Below, in pieces: positions 9,401 to 16,797 of a stretch of 16,797 nt of DNA. The stretch lies in the NCBI GenBank assembly GCA_026770595.1, contig MU634049.1:1-16797 (forward strand). The letters run 5' to 3'. Source of the DNA: Ochromonadaceae sp. CCMP2298. Its lineage: Eukaryota; Sar; Synurophyceae; Ochromonadales; Ochromonadaceae. Numbering within the stretch: position 1 is the stretch's first letter; the number at the start of each line of letters is the position of its first letter. A program made the position numbers and the translations under genes. Under the pieces are notes generated by a model, which saw only the letters and a list, made by a program, of their open reading frames with translations, had not been told where the DNA came from and searched no databases.

Positions 9401-12400
9401 TCAAAGGCAGCGTCCAGGATGGCGTTTGCGGACTCCCCACCCATTGAGTGGAAAGCCTGCTCCTTCTCGCGCAGATCCGCCCTCAAGGCGATGCTCTCCT
9501 CGTCCTCCTTGGCGGCCAGCTCCGTTGCGCGCTCTGTGAAGTCCTCGCTAGCTGCCTGGTATGCGGCCATCTCTCCCTCTCGGCGCTCCTTCTGGTTCTG
9601 CAGCAGCTCGACCATGCGCGCGGTGGCTGAGTCGTCCAGCACCTCCTCCAGTGCCTCGGTCTCGTTATTGAGGCGCTGCTTCAGCACGCGTATCTCGTCC
9701 GCAGTGGCCTCCTCCGTAACGATCTTGCCCATGACCTTCTTGAAGCTGCTGTTGAGACCCCAGGTGTGCTGCAGCCCCTCGCCCACCAGCTGCACCGTGT
9801 AGGCCTGCAGGAGGCGGAAGACAGCGCCATCAGAGACGTCCGCAGACGCCTGCAGCAGCCCATTGTCCGAGTCAAACTTGGCCCGCAAGAAGGCGCGCTG
9901 CTCGGCGTTTTCTTTTGCCAGCTCTGCCACCTCAGCCTCGTACTCCCTGTGGATCTCCCTCTTCTCCTCCACCTTCTTGGCCTGCGATGTCTTCATTCTG
10001 TGCACTTCCGCAGATGTGCCAACCTCCACCAGGGCCAGCATCTCCCTAGTGTGTCCGTCCACGTCGTCGCAAAGGCGCTGGATCTCTTCCTCGCTCCTGC
10101 CCAGGGCCTGCAGGCGCTCGCTCTCGAATGCCTTGAACGCGTGCGCCGCGACCTGCTTCTTCAAGCGACGTCTGGCGTCCTCCATGTACAGGGAGTGCTG
10201 CATGAGAGACAGCTCCTTGGCGCCGTACAGCTGCACCAGGCGGGCGATGTAAGCGGTTGATGGCTGCAGACCCTGCACCACCTCGCACAGATAGCGCTCG
10301 CAGATCTTGTACCCCTCCTCGAAGGAGTCGTAGGCAGTGAGCAGCTCCAGCTCCTCTCTAAGGCACTCCGCACCGATATGTCTGACCGTGAGCTCCTTGA
10401 CCTCCTCGCTCTTGGAAGAGCTCTGCAGCTGCTCCAGTAGTATCACTTTCTTCTCCGCCAGCACCTGCTCGATCTCCCCAGAGGCCAGGCGCACCGAGCG
10501 GTACATCTGTATAGACACAGTGATCTCCCTCTGGGCGTTCTGGGAAAAGGCCCTGGCTCTCTCCTTCTCGTAGTTTATGCCCGCTGTCTGCTGGCGCTCC
10601 AACTCGGCCGCGTTCACCGCCCCCAGTTTCTCGGAGAGCGTTTGCATCAGCGTGACCGTGTCACGAGCCGTCTTGCCGCTCATCTCGCTCATAACCCTTG
10701 TCACCTCGTCCTTGTCCGCACCGCGCTTCAGCAGCCCGTTCGCAGCGCGAATCTGTTCGTACTCTGCGCGCAACTCGAACTCCACCATAGCAAGGCGGTT
10801 CTGGATGTTGGAGTTGACGTGGATGCCCCCCAGCTCGCGCATGTGCAATTGGCTCTGCTGGGCGCGCTCCTCGGACTTGCCGTCCCAGGCGCTGGCGTGT
10901 TGCAGCATCTCAAACAGCTGCCCCTCCTCGGCAGAGAGGATGCGCAGGTCGTCCTCTTGCAATGCCTCGATGGCGAACTTTGATGCCTCGATCTTAGACC
11001 GACCCAGGTCCACCATAGCGGCGTAGGCGGGGGCCTCTATGGTGCTCTTGCGGGAAGCCAGCATGGCGAGGGTGAGCGCGCCAGAGGACTTGCAGTGGTC
11101 TCGAATGTTGAGGGAGAGATCCTGCAGACGCGTGCGGAGGGTGTCGAACTGTGCCCTATACTCGGTGGACAGCTGCTCCTCCTGCAATTTTACGTTGACC
11201 AGGTCTGCCTGCTTCATCCACTGCTGCTGCTGGTTCTTCTCCGCCGCCTCGCCCTCCTCCAGCATCGTGGCGAGCGAGGCGGACAGGTTGCCTACCTCAG
11301 CCTCTTCCTCGGCAGTCAGGTCGTGCAGCTCCCCCTCGCCCACCTCTCGAGCGATAGGAGACTTCGCGTCGTTCATTTTGATCTGCAGCTGCACGCGCTC
11401 GAGCTCGAATTGTGTGTGCAGCTCCTTATAGGAGAGGCGCGCGTGCACAGCCCAGTAGCGCATGAAGGCGGCGTAGCGCGACCGGGCCAGGCAGAGGATG
11501 CGTTTCTCCTGCATGGCTTCGTCGTCCCCCCCCTCGTCCGCAGCCATCATACTGTCCAGCTCCTCTGTACGCGCGGCCAGCAGAGACGCCATTAAAGCTT
11601 GCTGCTCGGCCGCGTGGGCAGAGTCCTCCTCCTCGCCTTCGTCCACTGCGTGCTCATCCATCGCGGCGTTGAGTGCCTCCTCTTGCTTCTTTCTCTCAAG
11701 CTCGATCATGCCCTCCATCACCTTCAGGTCGCTCTCCGCCCCGCCCAGGATGTTCTCCTTCTGCGACTCGGTGAGGTTCTCGTTGTTCAGCACGCTCTCC
11801 AGCATCTCCTGGTCGATCTCGTTCTCCTCCACATGCATCTCCGCACCAAAGTCTGCCTCACCGAAGCTCACATCCCCCACGTCCTCGCCTACGTGAGGGG
11901 GCGTATAACCGGCAGGCGCAACGTTGAGAGAGCCGGCCTCCTTGAGCGCGGCTAGCAGCGGCTCCAGCATCTGCTGCATGCGGTCGTCAGAGCCGGGAAT
12001 GCCCGCCAGCGCAGCGTCGATAGCAGCCACGAGCTCTTCTCTGCGCACACCTCCTTTCTTGCACTTAGCAGCACTGGGCGCACCCCGGCCCTCCACGGTG
12101 AGGTTCAGCACCTTCATGGCGTCCGAGAGGTCTGACAGCTGCGAGGAGAGGGTCTTCGCTGACACCATCTGCTCCCTATCCACCTGCGATCTGTTGCCCT
12201 TCTCCACCACCCTGCCCAGCCCCTTCACCAAATGCGCCTCGCCGTCAGTGACCATGGCCAGGAAGATCGGGATGTTGTTTGAGAAAGCCTGCAGCACTTC
12301 CACGATGCCGGTGTATGCACCGTCGGTCACTGTGTCTGCGGCCTTGGAGTCGTGCAGGTGCGCGCAGATGATCTGGGGGAAGTTGATGTCTCGGGAGGAT

Positions 12401-15400
12401 CGGATGGCATGATCGAAGCACTCCGTGGCCGCCCTCTGTCGCCTCTTCTCCTCCACCATGGTGATCGCCAACACGCTGTCCGTGAAGTCCTTCACCTCCA
12501 GCAGAGAGGCCACTAGCTCCGTAAGCATCGAGGACTTAGCGTCCGTGGGCAGGGGCTCTCCCCGTTCAAAGGCGGCGGTCACCTGCTGCACCACCTCGGC
12601 CACGATGGACCTGCCTAGCTGCGCCGAGCCCAGGTCGAGCGTCTTGCGCACCTGGTCTATGAGGGACAGGATGCGCTTCGAGGTGGTGAGCACGTCAGAC
12701 TCGAACACACCTCTCGCGCCACAGTCCGACTTCAACTGCAGCAGGATGGTCCTCAGGCGGGAGCTCTTGTTGTCCTTGCCGATAGTCATGGCTATGTCCA
12801 TAGCGGTGGTATTCAGCAGGCTCTTGAGCTCGTCCACCTCCTTGGTGAGAGTGTTCTGCAGTGCCGCCAGAAGACCCCCCTGGCTCAGCAGCTGCTTGTC
12901 GATCTCGTCCTTGTGCGACTGCATCGACTTGGCCAGCCCAGGAATCAGCATTGCATCGTCCAGCTCGTCGTCGTCCAGATCGGGAGACTCCATGTCCTCC
13001 AGGCCGGACGGGGGTACGTCCATGTCGTCCTCGTTATCTGATGCAAACACCTTATTGTTGAAATGAGGAACACAAAGAGGCAGACACCAGCCCTTCTTCG
13101 CGTCTTCCTTCTCCTTCTTCTTGTCCTTCTTGTCCCTCTTGGGCATGCCGTGCCACGCGCTGCGCGACCAGGAGCGCTTTCGCAGGTAGTAGAGCAGGCC
13201 GATTAGCAGCAGCACGACACCCATGATGCCCAGCAGCAGGCCCACCACCAGGTCCCAGTCCGGGGTCACCACGATAGTGTTGTCGGACTTAATGCCCAGA
13301 AGGATGAGGTTTCCGTCAGAGAAGTCGACGAACTGCGCAGCGATGGAGCGGGTTACACTGGAGGCCAGCACGGTGATCAAAGTGATGGAGGTGGCGTCCG
13401 AGGAGAGCATTAGTACGTACGTGCCTGCGGCCGTGAAGGTGTAGGAGAAGGTGGTGATGGTGATGGATGTCTTGGCGGCCAGAGCGAGTTCTCTGAAATC
13501 CGAGTAGTCGAAGTCGTCGTTGGTGTTGAGAAGCGAGTCCTTCACGTAGACTGGGTAGTTGTCGTTGGTCACGTCGAATATCAGCGTGTCTCCCAGGGAG
13601 ATGGAGACAACAGGATTGTCGATCGAGGCGTCGTCGCTGGTCTCCAGCATGCGCCTGGGCTGGTCATGCTGGTCGAAGAAGAAGGTGCCATTGCGCAGAC
13701 CGGCGACAGAGATGCCAGGGGCGCTCACGAAGCCTTCCGACTCGAGCGTGTTCAGCCTGCGCCTGCGAGTGATGGCGGTCGTTAGTGCGTCGTTGACGCC
13801 GAAGATTCCCCTGAAGCTGCCCGCAGTGGTGCTCATGGAGTAGATACTGGAGCCAGACGTGGAGCAGTCGATGCTCCCTTGGCTGTCCAGGTCGTCTGGG
13901 TCAATCACGGTAGTCAGGCCGGTCGCAGGGTCGGTGGCCACGAGATCTCCGTTGGAGTCGCATGCGATGGTGGTGGCGTTGCTGCGGCAGTCGACGTCGC
14001 AAGCTTCGGCCAGGGTGGTGATGTTGGAGCACAGGCAAGTGCCCGTGGGCGCATTCAGGGTGCCGCCGTCGGAGCCGCAGAAGCCATCGCAGTAGCTGTC
14101 CGTGGCGCACGAGCCGTCGAAGAGCCGCACGTCCGTGGTGGCGCAGCGGTCGCGCACCATGGGCTGGCAGTCGAACGATCCGTCCTCTTCAGAGAAAACC
14201 TCCAGCAGATTGTTCACGAACTCGTACCCCGGTTTGCAGATGCAGTACCCATCTGTGGGCTGGAATACTCTGTTCTCGCCCACGCAGGTGCACTGGCTGG
14301 ACCCCTGGTCGGCCAGAGAGCTGGAAGAGCACTTGAGGCAGAACTCCGAGCCCTTGTCTGTCTGGTACGTGTCTGTGTCGCACATGGTGCACTGGGAGGA
14401 GTTGTACGCACCCGTAGAGCCCAGGTAGTACCCCACGGGGCACGCTTGGGGCTCAGAGGAGCCCGCAGGGCAGTAGTGGCCCACCGGGCAGATAGCCCCG
14501 AGCTCCGTGGTTAGGTTCGTGGGCGTTGCGGAGGTGGTGGCGCCCAGGAAGTAATACCCCTGGGTGCCCTCGGAGCAGCTGAGGCGCTCTGAGTCGGTGC
14601 CGTAGTATCCAGCGGGGCAGGCCTCGCAGGCGGTCTCAAGCAAGGAGAGCACAGACAGCGTGTTGTTGGGCGCGCCCACGGCCTTGTAGCCCAGCGGGCA
14701 GGGGATGGGGAAGTCTGTGCCCGTGGGGCAGTAGGTGCCGTAGTAGCACTCCAGGGGCGTGTGCGTACCCAGCGGGCAGTAGTACGACTCGGGGCAGGCC
14801 TCGGGCTCGGACGTGTTGGTGCCGCACGTGTAGCCGGGCGGGCACAGGGTGATGTTGGACGCACCTGCGGGGCAGTAGTAGCCCTGGGGGCAGGTGAGGT
14901 ACACGGACGTCTCGATGGGGCAGTACCGGCCAGGGGGGCAGACGTCGCAGTCTGTCTGGTTGGCGGCACCCACCTTGTTGCGGAATGTGCCAGCGGGGCA
15001 GGGCAGTGGGTCCACTGTGCCTGTGAGGCAGAACTGGCCAGTGGGGCAGGGCCAGTTGGCGAAGGTCGTGATGGCAGTCTCGTTGCAGTAGTAGCCAGCA
15101 GGGCAGTCCAGGCAGTCGTCCAGGGTGCTCTTGATGATGGAGGGGTTGTACGTGCCTGTGGGGCAGGCGATGGCAGACTCACCTTCGGGGCAGTAGTAGC
15201 CCTTATTGCACACGTTGGGAACTGGGTCTCCCAGCGTGCAGGTGTAGCCGGCGGGGCAGGGGCCGCAGTCAGTGGAGACGGCGCCGTAAGCATCTGCGCG
15301 TACGGTGGAGTTGGGGCAGGTAACGGGAGTGTGCGTGCCCACGGGGCAGTAGTGCCCGGGGTAGCAGGGGCCGCCGTCCAGCTCCCTCAGGGCGTGGAGC

Positions 15401-16797
15401 AGATTCTCTGCGTCGGCGTAGGACACGTTGTATTCTGGGGAGGCCGTGGCCTGCCCGATTTTGCAGAAGAAGCCACTGGAGCAGTTGCCTGACACGACGC
15501 CCTGCTGGCAGTACTCGCCCGCAGGACAGTCCGTGCACTCGCTCTGACTGATGAGCCCCTCCGTCAGGCCGTACGTGCCGTTGTCGCACTTGGCGCCGCG
15601 GTAGTTTCCCGCCACGCAGAATTCGCTGACGGGGCACAGGTCGGCCGGGGTAATGGTGCCGATGGGGCAGAGGAAACCCGCCGGACAGGTCTTGCAGACT
15701 GAGCGGCCGATCTCGTTCTGGTAGTAGCCCCCTGGACACACAGTGGGCTCGGAGCTGCCCAGCGGACACATGGTGGCGTTGGGGCAGAGCAACTCTGTGG
15801 CGTTGGAGGGGTTCGCCGTACCGGCGGGGCAGTAGTAGCCAGCAACGCAGAGGCGGGTGGCGGACACGGTGCCGTTGAGGGGGCAGTAGTAGCCTGCACT
15901 GCAGGGGGGGCAGTCGGACATGGCGATCAGGCCTGAGGAGGAGGAGTTGGTACCGGGTGGGCACTGCACAGGTGCGTCGCTGCCCTCGGGACAGTAGTGG
16001 CCAGAAGGACAGAGGTCGTTCGTGGTCGTGTTCAAGAGCTCAACGCACGTCTCGCCCACGTAGCTGATCATGTAGTCACTCGCGCCGCTATCGTAAGGAG
16101 TGGAGACGGAGCTTCCTCCTCCACAGAAGTAGCCCTCTTTGCACTTGCCCGTGGGCGTTGTTAGTCCCTCCGACCCGCAATAGTAGCCGGGCGTGCAAGA
16201 CGTGCACTCAGTTGAGTTCTGCAGACTCGTGCTGTTGCTGTACGTGCCGTTGGGGCACAGGTACTCTGTCGGGAAGCGAGTGCTGTCGGGGCAGTAGCTG
16301 CCGATGGGGCAGTCAGCCGGTACGCTGATCTCCTGCCGGCAGTAGCTGCCGGAGGGGCAGGTCTTGCAGCTGCTCTGGCCGATCTCGTACTCGTACGTAC
16401 CAGCGGCGCAGGGGACTGGGTCGGCCGTGCCCTCGGGGCAGTAGTTTGCGATGGGGCAGATGAAAGAGCTGTCGTTGGTGGGGTTTGCAGTGCCGGCGGG
16501 GCAGTAGTAGCCCTCCAAGCAGAGGCGAGTGGCGGAAACTGTGCCGTTGAGGGGGCAGTAGTAGGCCGAGCTGCAGGGGGGGCAGTCGGACATGTAGATA
16601 AGCCCCGTGGACGACGAGTTGGTGCCAGGGGGGCACTGAGTTGGCGCATCGCTGCCGACGGGGCAGTAGTGACCAGGCGGGCAGATGTCGTTGGTGGTGT
16701 TGGTGAGCGTCTCGACGCAAGTCTCGCCGACGTAGCTGATCTGATAATTGGATTCGCCGCTCTCGTGAGGGGCCGCGACGGAGCTGCCACCTCCGCA
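6430..16797 (-). CDS. Giant Cys-repeat receptor-like type I membrane protein with coiled-coil tail (partial, 5' end beyond window)
   Basis: One frame runs from the right edge to TAG at 6430-6432: 3455 residues with no intron and no start codon in the window (residue 1 is at 16797). ATG at 16593 is only an internal Met in a repeat. Residues 1 to about 950 hold more than 25 CPxGxYC-type motifs (GCC2/GCC3, ephrin-receptor-like) with many N-x-S/T sites, as in a secreted ectodomain. An EGF-like CICKPGYEF lies near 851. RRRR at 1011-1014 could be a furin-type cleavage site. A cupredoxin-like module spans about 1059-1143. One transmembrane helix at about 1182-1206 is followed by RKR and a Lys-rich stop-transfer stretch. 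The cytoplasmic part has an acidic patch, then mostly Glu/Lys/Ala coiled coil (about 1680-3110) with repeated RLAAKR motifs, a Pro/Ala linker, and a folded C-terminal domain from about 3220 with HALSH at 3309-3313. No kinase domain is seen. The likely role is a surface receptor or adhesion protein tied to the cytoskeleton, which is inference. Confidence 0.93.
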   Translation of the reverse strand, partial: CGGGSSVAAPHESGESNYQISYVGETCVETLTNTTNDICPPGHYCPVGSDAPTQCPPGTNSSSTGLIYMSDCPPCSSAYYCPLNGTVSATRLCLEGYYCPAGTANPTNDSSFICPIANYCPEGTADPVPCAAGTYEYEIGQSSCKTCPSGSYCRQEISVPADCPIGSYCPDSTRFPTEYLCPNGTYSNSTSLQNSTECTSCTPGYYCGSEGLTTPTGKCKEGYFCGGGSSVSTPYDSGASDYMISYVGETCVELLNTTTNDLCPSGHYCPEGSDAPVQCPPGTNSSSSGLIAMSDCPPCSAGYYCPLNGTVSATRLCVAGYYCPAGTANPSNATELLCPNATMCPLGSSEPTVCPGGYYQNEIGRSVCKTCPAGFLCPIGTITPADLCPVSEFCVAGNYRGAKCDNGTYGLTEGLISQSECTDCPAGEYCQQGVVSGNCSSGFFCKIGQATASPEYNVSYADAENLLHALRELDGGPCYPGHYCPVGTHTPVTCPNSTVRADAYGAVSTDCGPCPAGYTCTLGDPVPNVCNKGYYCPEGESAIACPTGTYNPSIIKSTLDDCLDCPAGYYCNETAITTFANWPCPTGQFCLTGTVDPLPCPAGTFRNKVGAANQTDCDVCPPGRYCPIETSVYLTCPQGYYCPAGASNITLCPPGYTCGTNTSEPEACPESYYCPLGTHTPLECYYGTYCPTGTDFPIPCPLGYKAVGAPNNTLSVLSLLETACEACPAGYYGTDSERLSCSEGTQGYYFLGATTSATPTNLTTELGAICPVGHYCPAGSSEPQACPVGYYLGSTGAYNSSQCTMCDTDTYQTDKGSEFCLKCSSSSLADQGSSQCTCVGENRVFQPTDGYCICKPGYEFVNNLLEVFSEEDGSFDCQPMVRDRCATTDVRLFDGSCATDSYCDGFCGSDGGTLNAPTGTCLCSNITTLAEACDVDCRSNATTIACDSNGDLVATDPATGLTTVIDPDDLDSQGSIDCSTSGSSIYSMSTTAGSFRGIFGVNDALTTAITRRRRLNTLESEGFVSAPGISVAGLRNGTFFFDQHDQPRRMLETSDDASIDNPVVSISLGDTLIFDVTNDNYPVYVKDSLLNTNDDFDYSDFRELALAAKTSITITTFSYTFTAAGTYVLMLSSDATSITLITVLASSVTRSIAAQFVDFSDGNLILLGIKSDNTIVVTPDWDLVVGLLLGIMGVVLLLIGLLYYLRKRSWSRSAWHGMPKRDKKDKKKEKEDAKKGWCLPLCVPHFNNKVFASDNEDDMDVPPSGLEDMESPDLDDDELDDAMLIPGLAKSMQSHKDEIDKQLLSQGGLLAALQNTLTKEVDELKSLLNTTAMDIAMTIGKDNKSSRLRTILLQLKSDCGARGVFESDVLTTSKRILSLIDQVRKTLDLGSAQLGRSIVAEVVQQVTAAFERGEPLPTDAKSSMLTELVASLLEVKDFTDSVLAITMVEEKRRQRAATECFDHAIRSSRDINFPQIICAHLHDSKAADTVTDGAYTGIVEVLQAFSNNIPIFLAMVTDGEAHLVKGLGRVVEKGNRSQVDREQMVSAKTLSSQLSDLSDAMKVLNLTVEGRGAPSAAKCKKGGVRREELVAAIDAALAGIPGSDDRMQQMLEPLLAALKEAGSLNVAPAGYTPPHVGEDVGDVSFGEADFGAEMHVEENEIDQEMLESVLNNENLTESQKENILGGAESDLKVMEGMIELERKKQEEALNAAMDEHAVDEGEEEDSAHAAEQQALMASLLAARTEELDSMMAADEGGDDEAMQEKRILCLARSRYAAFMRYWAVHARLSYKELHTQFELERVQLQIKMNDAKSPIAREVGEGELHDLTAEEEAEVGNLSASLATMLEEGEAAEKNQQQQWMKQADLVNVKLQEEQLSTEYRAQFDTLRTRLQDLSLNIRDHCKSSGALTLAMLASRKSTIEAPAYAAMVDLGRSKIEASKFAIEALQEDDLRILSAEEGQLFEMLQHASAWDGKSEERAQQSQLHMRELGGIHVNSNIQNRLAMVEFELRAEYEQIRAANGLLKRGADKDEVTRVMSEMSGKTARDTVTLMQTLSEKLGAVNAAELERQQTAGINYEKERARAFSQNAQREITVSIQMYRSVRLASGEIEQVLAEKKVILLEQLQSSSKSEEVKELTVRHIGAECLREELELLTAYDSFEEGYKICERYLCEVVQGLQPSTAYIARLVQLYGAKELSLMQHSLYMEDARRRLKKQVAAHAFKAFESERLQALGRSEEEIQRLCDDVDGHTREMLALVEVGTSAEVHRMKTSQAKKVEEKREIHREYEAEVAELAKENAEQRAFLRAKFDSDNGLLQASADVSDGAVFRLLQAYTVQLVGEGLQHTWGLNSSFKKVMGKIVTEEATADEIRVLKQRLNNETEALEEVLDDSATARMVELLQNQKERREGEMAAYQAASEDFTERATELAAKEDEESIALRADLREKEQAFHSMGGESANAILDAAFDASRATKRNTEAEVRNLREQYDQDVRKLEESLADNAKKEKSSLQKRLAAKRDKRISELTEGGKSATEAQAIQAAEEQREVAALAEQLEAQRVEAVGSKQRDALEAESRLIAKEHDAATAASQSAQAERDTAQERMQGIRRSHEDQAKQLESAMLAERKAHEEALKARLAEKRAAKLLKIDDSAERELEDARLKKEEHENMLELQHRAAEEDEQRREQNRVAAEAEEAELREQLKQAEIEAAKATAREAAIRAMADIQSQAEEDIAVREVQRMRDMHEKQEERRKAEQETQKKASKGKMEERLAAKRAKRELELKEQEETALFELKAKHEKDSEEREVSRLAKQAWTEKVQEVVEKAKSLGLSDLEREDYCFKETLGKGMVPEKQFNEAVNLVQKERHDAEMKAVLTHNFEERIAALKGAVEEVLANKSKAKIDLVEGLAGNGATDSSIAEAVAALDAEFHAKQVDAENAAISQLEGVHLSKQMDLRQRQLQELANVVALYTDPDSLAHLSSTGLTQEEELLAYKAKIELEKKTREEAIRKERAETERAMRERMKNEMKKIQDDLAAEQKKGDQDFQRKKKEMERQKEEMLKKQTDPDGELDKAEKARILSSFEKEQAAALSAMDADRLNKKAKLAERLNRRKGGKAASTGEKGAAGSEAAAPTGSPPPGLQTSSAAVQSAKAQAAVSAISAKIADISSNIAAVPGETNPVVARSMQLIEGKLEHIERVIMTLEKKGISSPAQVASGGGGPYLDRDEPVPGESLEIMPEADVQLADLARIDFGKRLATMIGLKSLNIRAAYSLPPSTASGNAFCNSYFYDSVDNTLLVHTNRLSSSGDFGLVVIHALSHIKVNPSDLSNDTDPTFVAEFYRNLKLLSQDLYKKSAQSNQKAPAKVFATTPAKPKRLFKGSSFGAKAGLEVLVDAAGAPAAYAPADLFTADSVHSRMKVYAKQGGVPMEFLERYAAGRNVVPAPAPALPGERTSPQLAVDIE
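6750..7137 (-). other. C-terminal folded domain of the receptor with HALSH motif
   Basis: After a Pro/Ala/Ser linker and a short coiled coil, residues of about 3221-3350 turn non-repetitive and well patterned: FCNSYFYDSVDNTLLVHTNRL, then GDFGLVVIHALSHIKVNP, then DPTFVAEFYRNLKLLSQDLY. An edge strand followed by a hydrophobic helix with H-x-x-x-H resembles the zincin metallopeptidase core. The catalytic Glu of HExxH is Ala here, and a candidate third-ligand Glu lies in VAEFY. If the fold call is right, it is probably an inactive protease-like binding domain. I cannot assign a named family. Confidence 0.45.
13180..13256 (-). other. Single transmembrane helix and stop-transfer of the receptor
   Basis: The minus strand encodes about 25 uncharged residues, beginning LVVGLLLGIMGVVLLLIGLL and ending YYL. 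They are followed at once by RKRSWSR and, shortly after, KRDKKDKKKEKEDAKK. By the positive-inside rule the Cys-rich side is outside the cell or in the lumen and the long coiled-coil side is cytoplasmic, giving a type I topology. No other convincing membrane segment appears in the 3455 residues. Confidence 0.92.
13365..13622 (-). other. Cupredoxin-like juxtamembrane module of the receptor
   Basis: This stretch encodes residues of about 1059-1143: NPVVSISLGDTLIFDV, then NYPVYVKDSLLNTNDDFDY, and finally FSYTFTAAGTYVLMLSS. The beta-strand pattern with GD at the start, a YP turn and a closing F-x-x-AGTYV strand is that of small cupredoxin folds. I recall very similar modules beside Cys repeats in other algal GCC2/GCC3 proteins. 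The His and Cys copper ligands normally found near YP and after AGTY are absent, so metal binding is unlikely. The fold assignment is inference from sequence pattern. Confidence 0.55.
14550..16797 (-). repeat. Higher-order repeat in the Cys-rich ectodomain
   Basis: Beyond the short CPxGxYC motif there is a longer period. A module starting GYFCGGGSSV, then a spacer, ETCVE, CPPGHYCPVGSDAP and CPPGTNSSS, begins at 16797 and recurs with its key Cys codon at 16125 (224 residues on), at 15465 (220 residues on, more diverged as GFFCKIG) and at 14550 (305 residues on, with Phe in place of the Cys in GYYFLG). The first two copies are still similar at DNA level, for example around the shared SDCPPC and NGTVSATRLC segments. 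This points to stepwise tandem duplication, most recent at the N-terminal side. More copies may lie past the edge. Confidence 0.8.

Noticed and set aside
8636-9802. 388-codon open frame on the plus strand, rich in Ser, Ala and Arg
   Set aside because: It is the mirror of the Glu/Lys/Ala-rich coiled coil on the minus strand; GC-rich GAG, AAG and GCC codons leave the antisense frame free of stops. It has no domain pattern of its own.
12425-13066. Plus-strand open frame of 213 codons, Ser-rich
   Set aside because: It is antisense to the cytoplasmic region of the receptor gene and has the same codon-bias explanation, with no recognisable motif.
16391-16593. ATG at 16593 as the start of the giant receptor gene
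   Set aside because: The frame stays open upstream to the window edge and encodes a further copy of the same repeat. The equivalent Met in the next repeat (MSDCPPC) is internal, so this is not a start.
14550-16797. Regularly spaced similar DNA segments that could suggest a CRISPR-like or satellite array
   Set aside because: The repeats keep the reading frame and encode CPxGxYC motifs with varied codons, so they are protein repeats, and the introns elsewhere show eukaryotic DNA.

Overview
The window is nuclear DNA from a GC-rich eukaryote, most likely a unicellular alga or other protist. The evidence is spliceosomal GT-AG introns of about 86-130 nt, one with a perfect TACTAAC branch site, and a giant Cys-rich receptor-like protein with a coiled-coil tail. 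As I recall, that class is common in haptophytes, stramenopiles, dinoflagellates and prasinophytes. I cannot name the species or decide between these groups.

Layout: (1) 1-451, minus strand, is the open 3' part of what looks like the C-terminal end of a retroelement reverse-transcriptase protein, running off the left edge. (2) 455-922 has no gene and is the presumed promoter and 5' flank of the next gene, with two short direct repeats. (3) 923-5855, plus strand, is a four-exon gene that I reconstruct as a 1540-residue protein. It has an N-terminal class-II glutamine amidotransferase (Ntn hydrolase) domain, then a sugar-isomerase-type (SIS) Rossmann domain, an IQ-like motif, hydrophobic probable membrane segments and a strongly patterned C-terminal half I cannot assign. 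It is distantly like glucosamine-6-phosphate synthase (GlmS) but 2.5 times as long, and the GlmS isomerase motifs are not visible. (4) 5856-6429 is the spacer between the two convergent genes, with a few short repeats. (5) 6430-16797, minus strand, is one uninterrupted reading frame of 3455 residues, open at the right edge. It encodes a type I membrane protein with an ectodomain of about 1180 residues (GCC2/GCC3 or ephrin-receptor-like Cys repeats, then a cupredoxin-like module), one transmembrane helix, and a cytoplasmic part of about 2250 residues. That part is mostly charged coiled coil and ends in a compact domain carrying a HALSH motif.

The two genes are convergent and so are not co-transcribed; nothing shows that they act together. 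The points most worth following up are the unusual membrane-associated GATase-SIS protein, and the giant receptor with its hierarchical ectodomain repeat, its possible furin-type cleavage site and its zincin-like but apparently inactive C-terminal domain.
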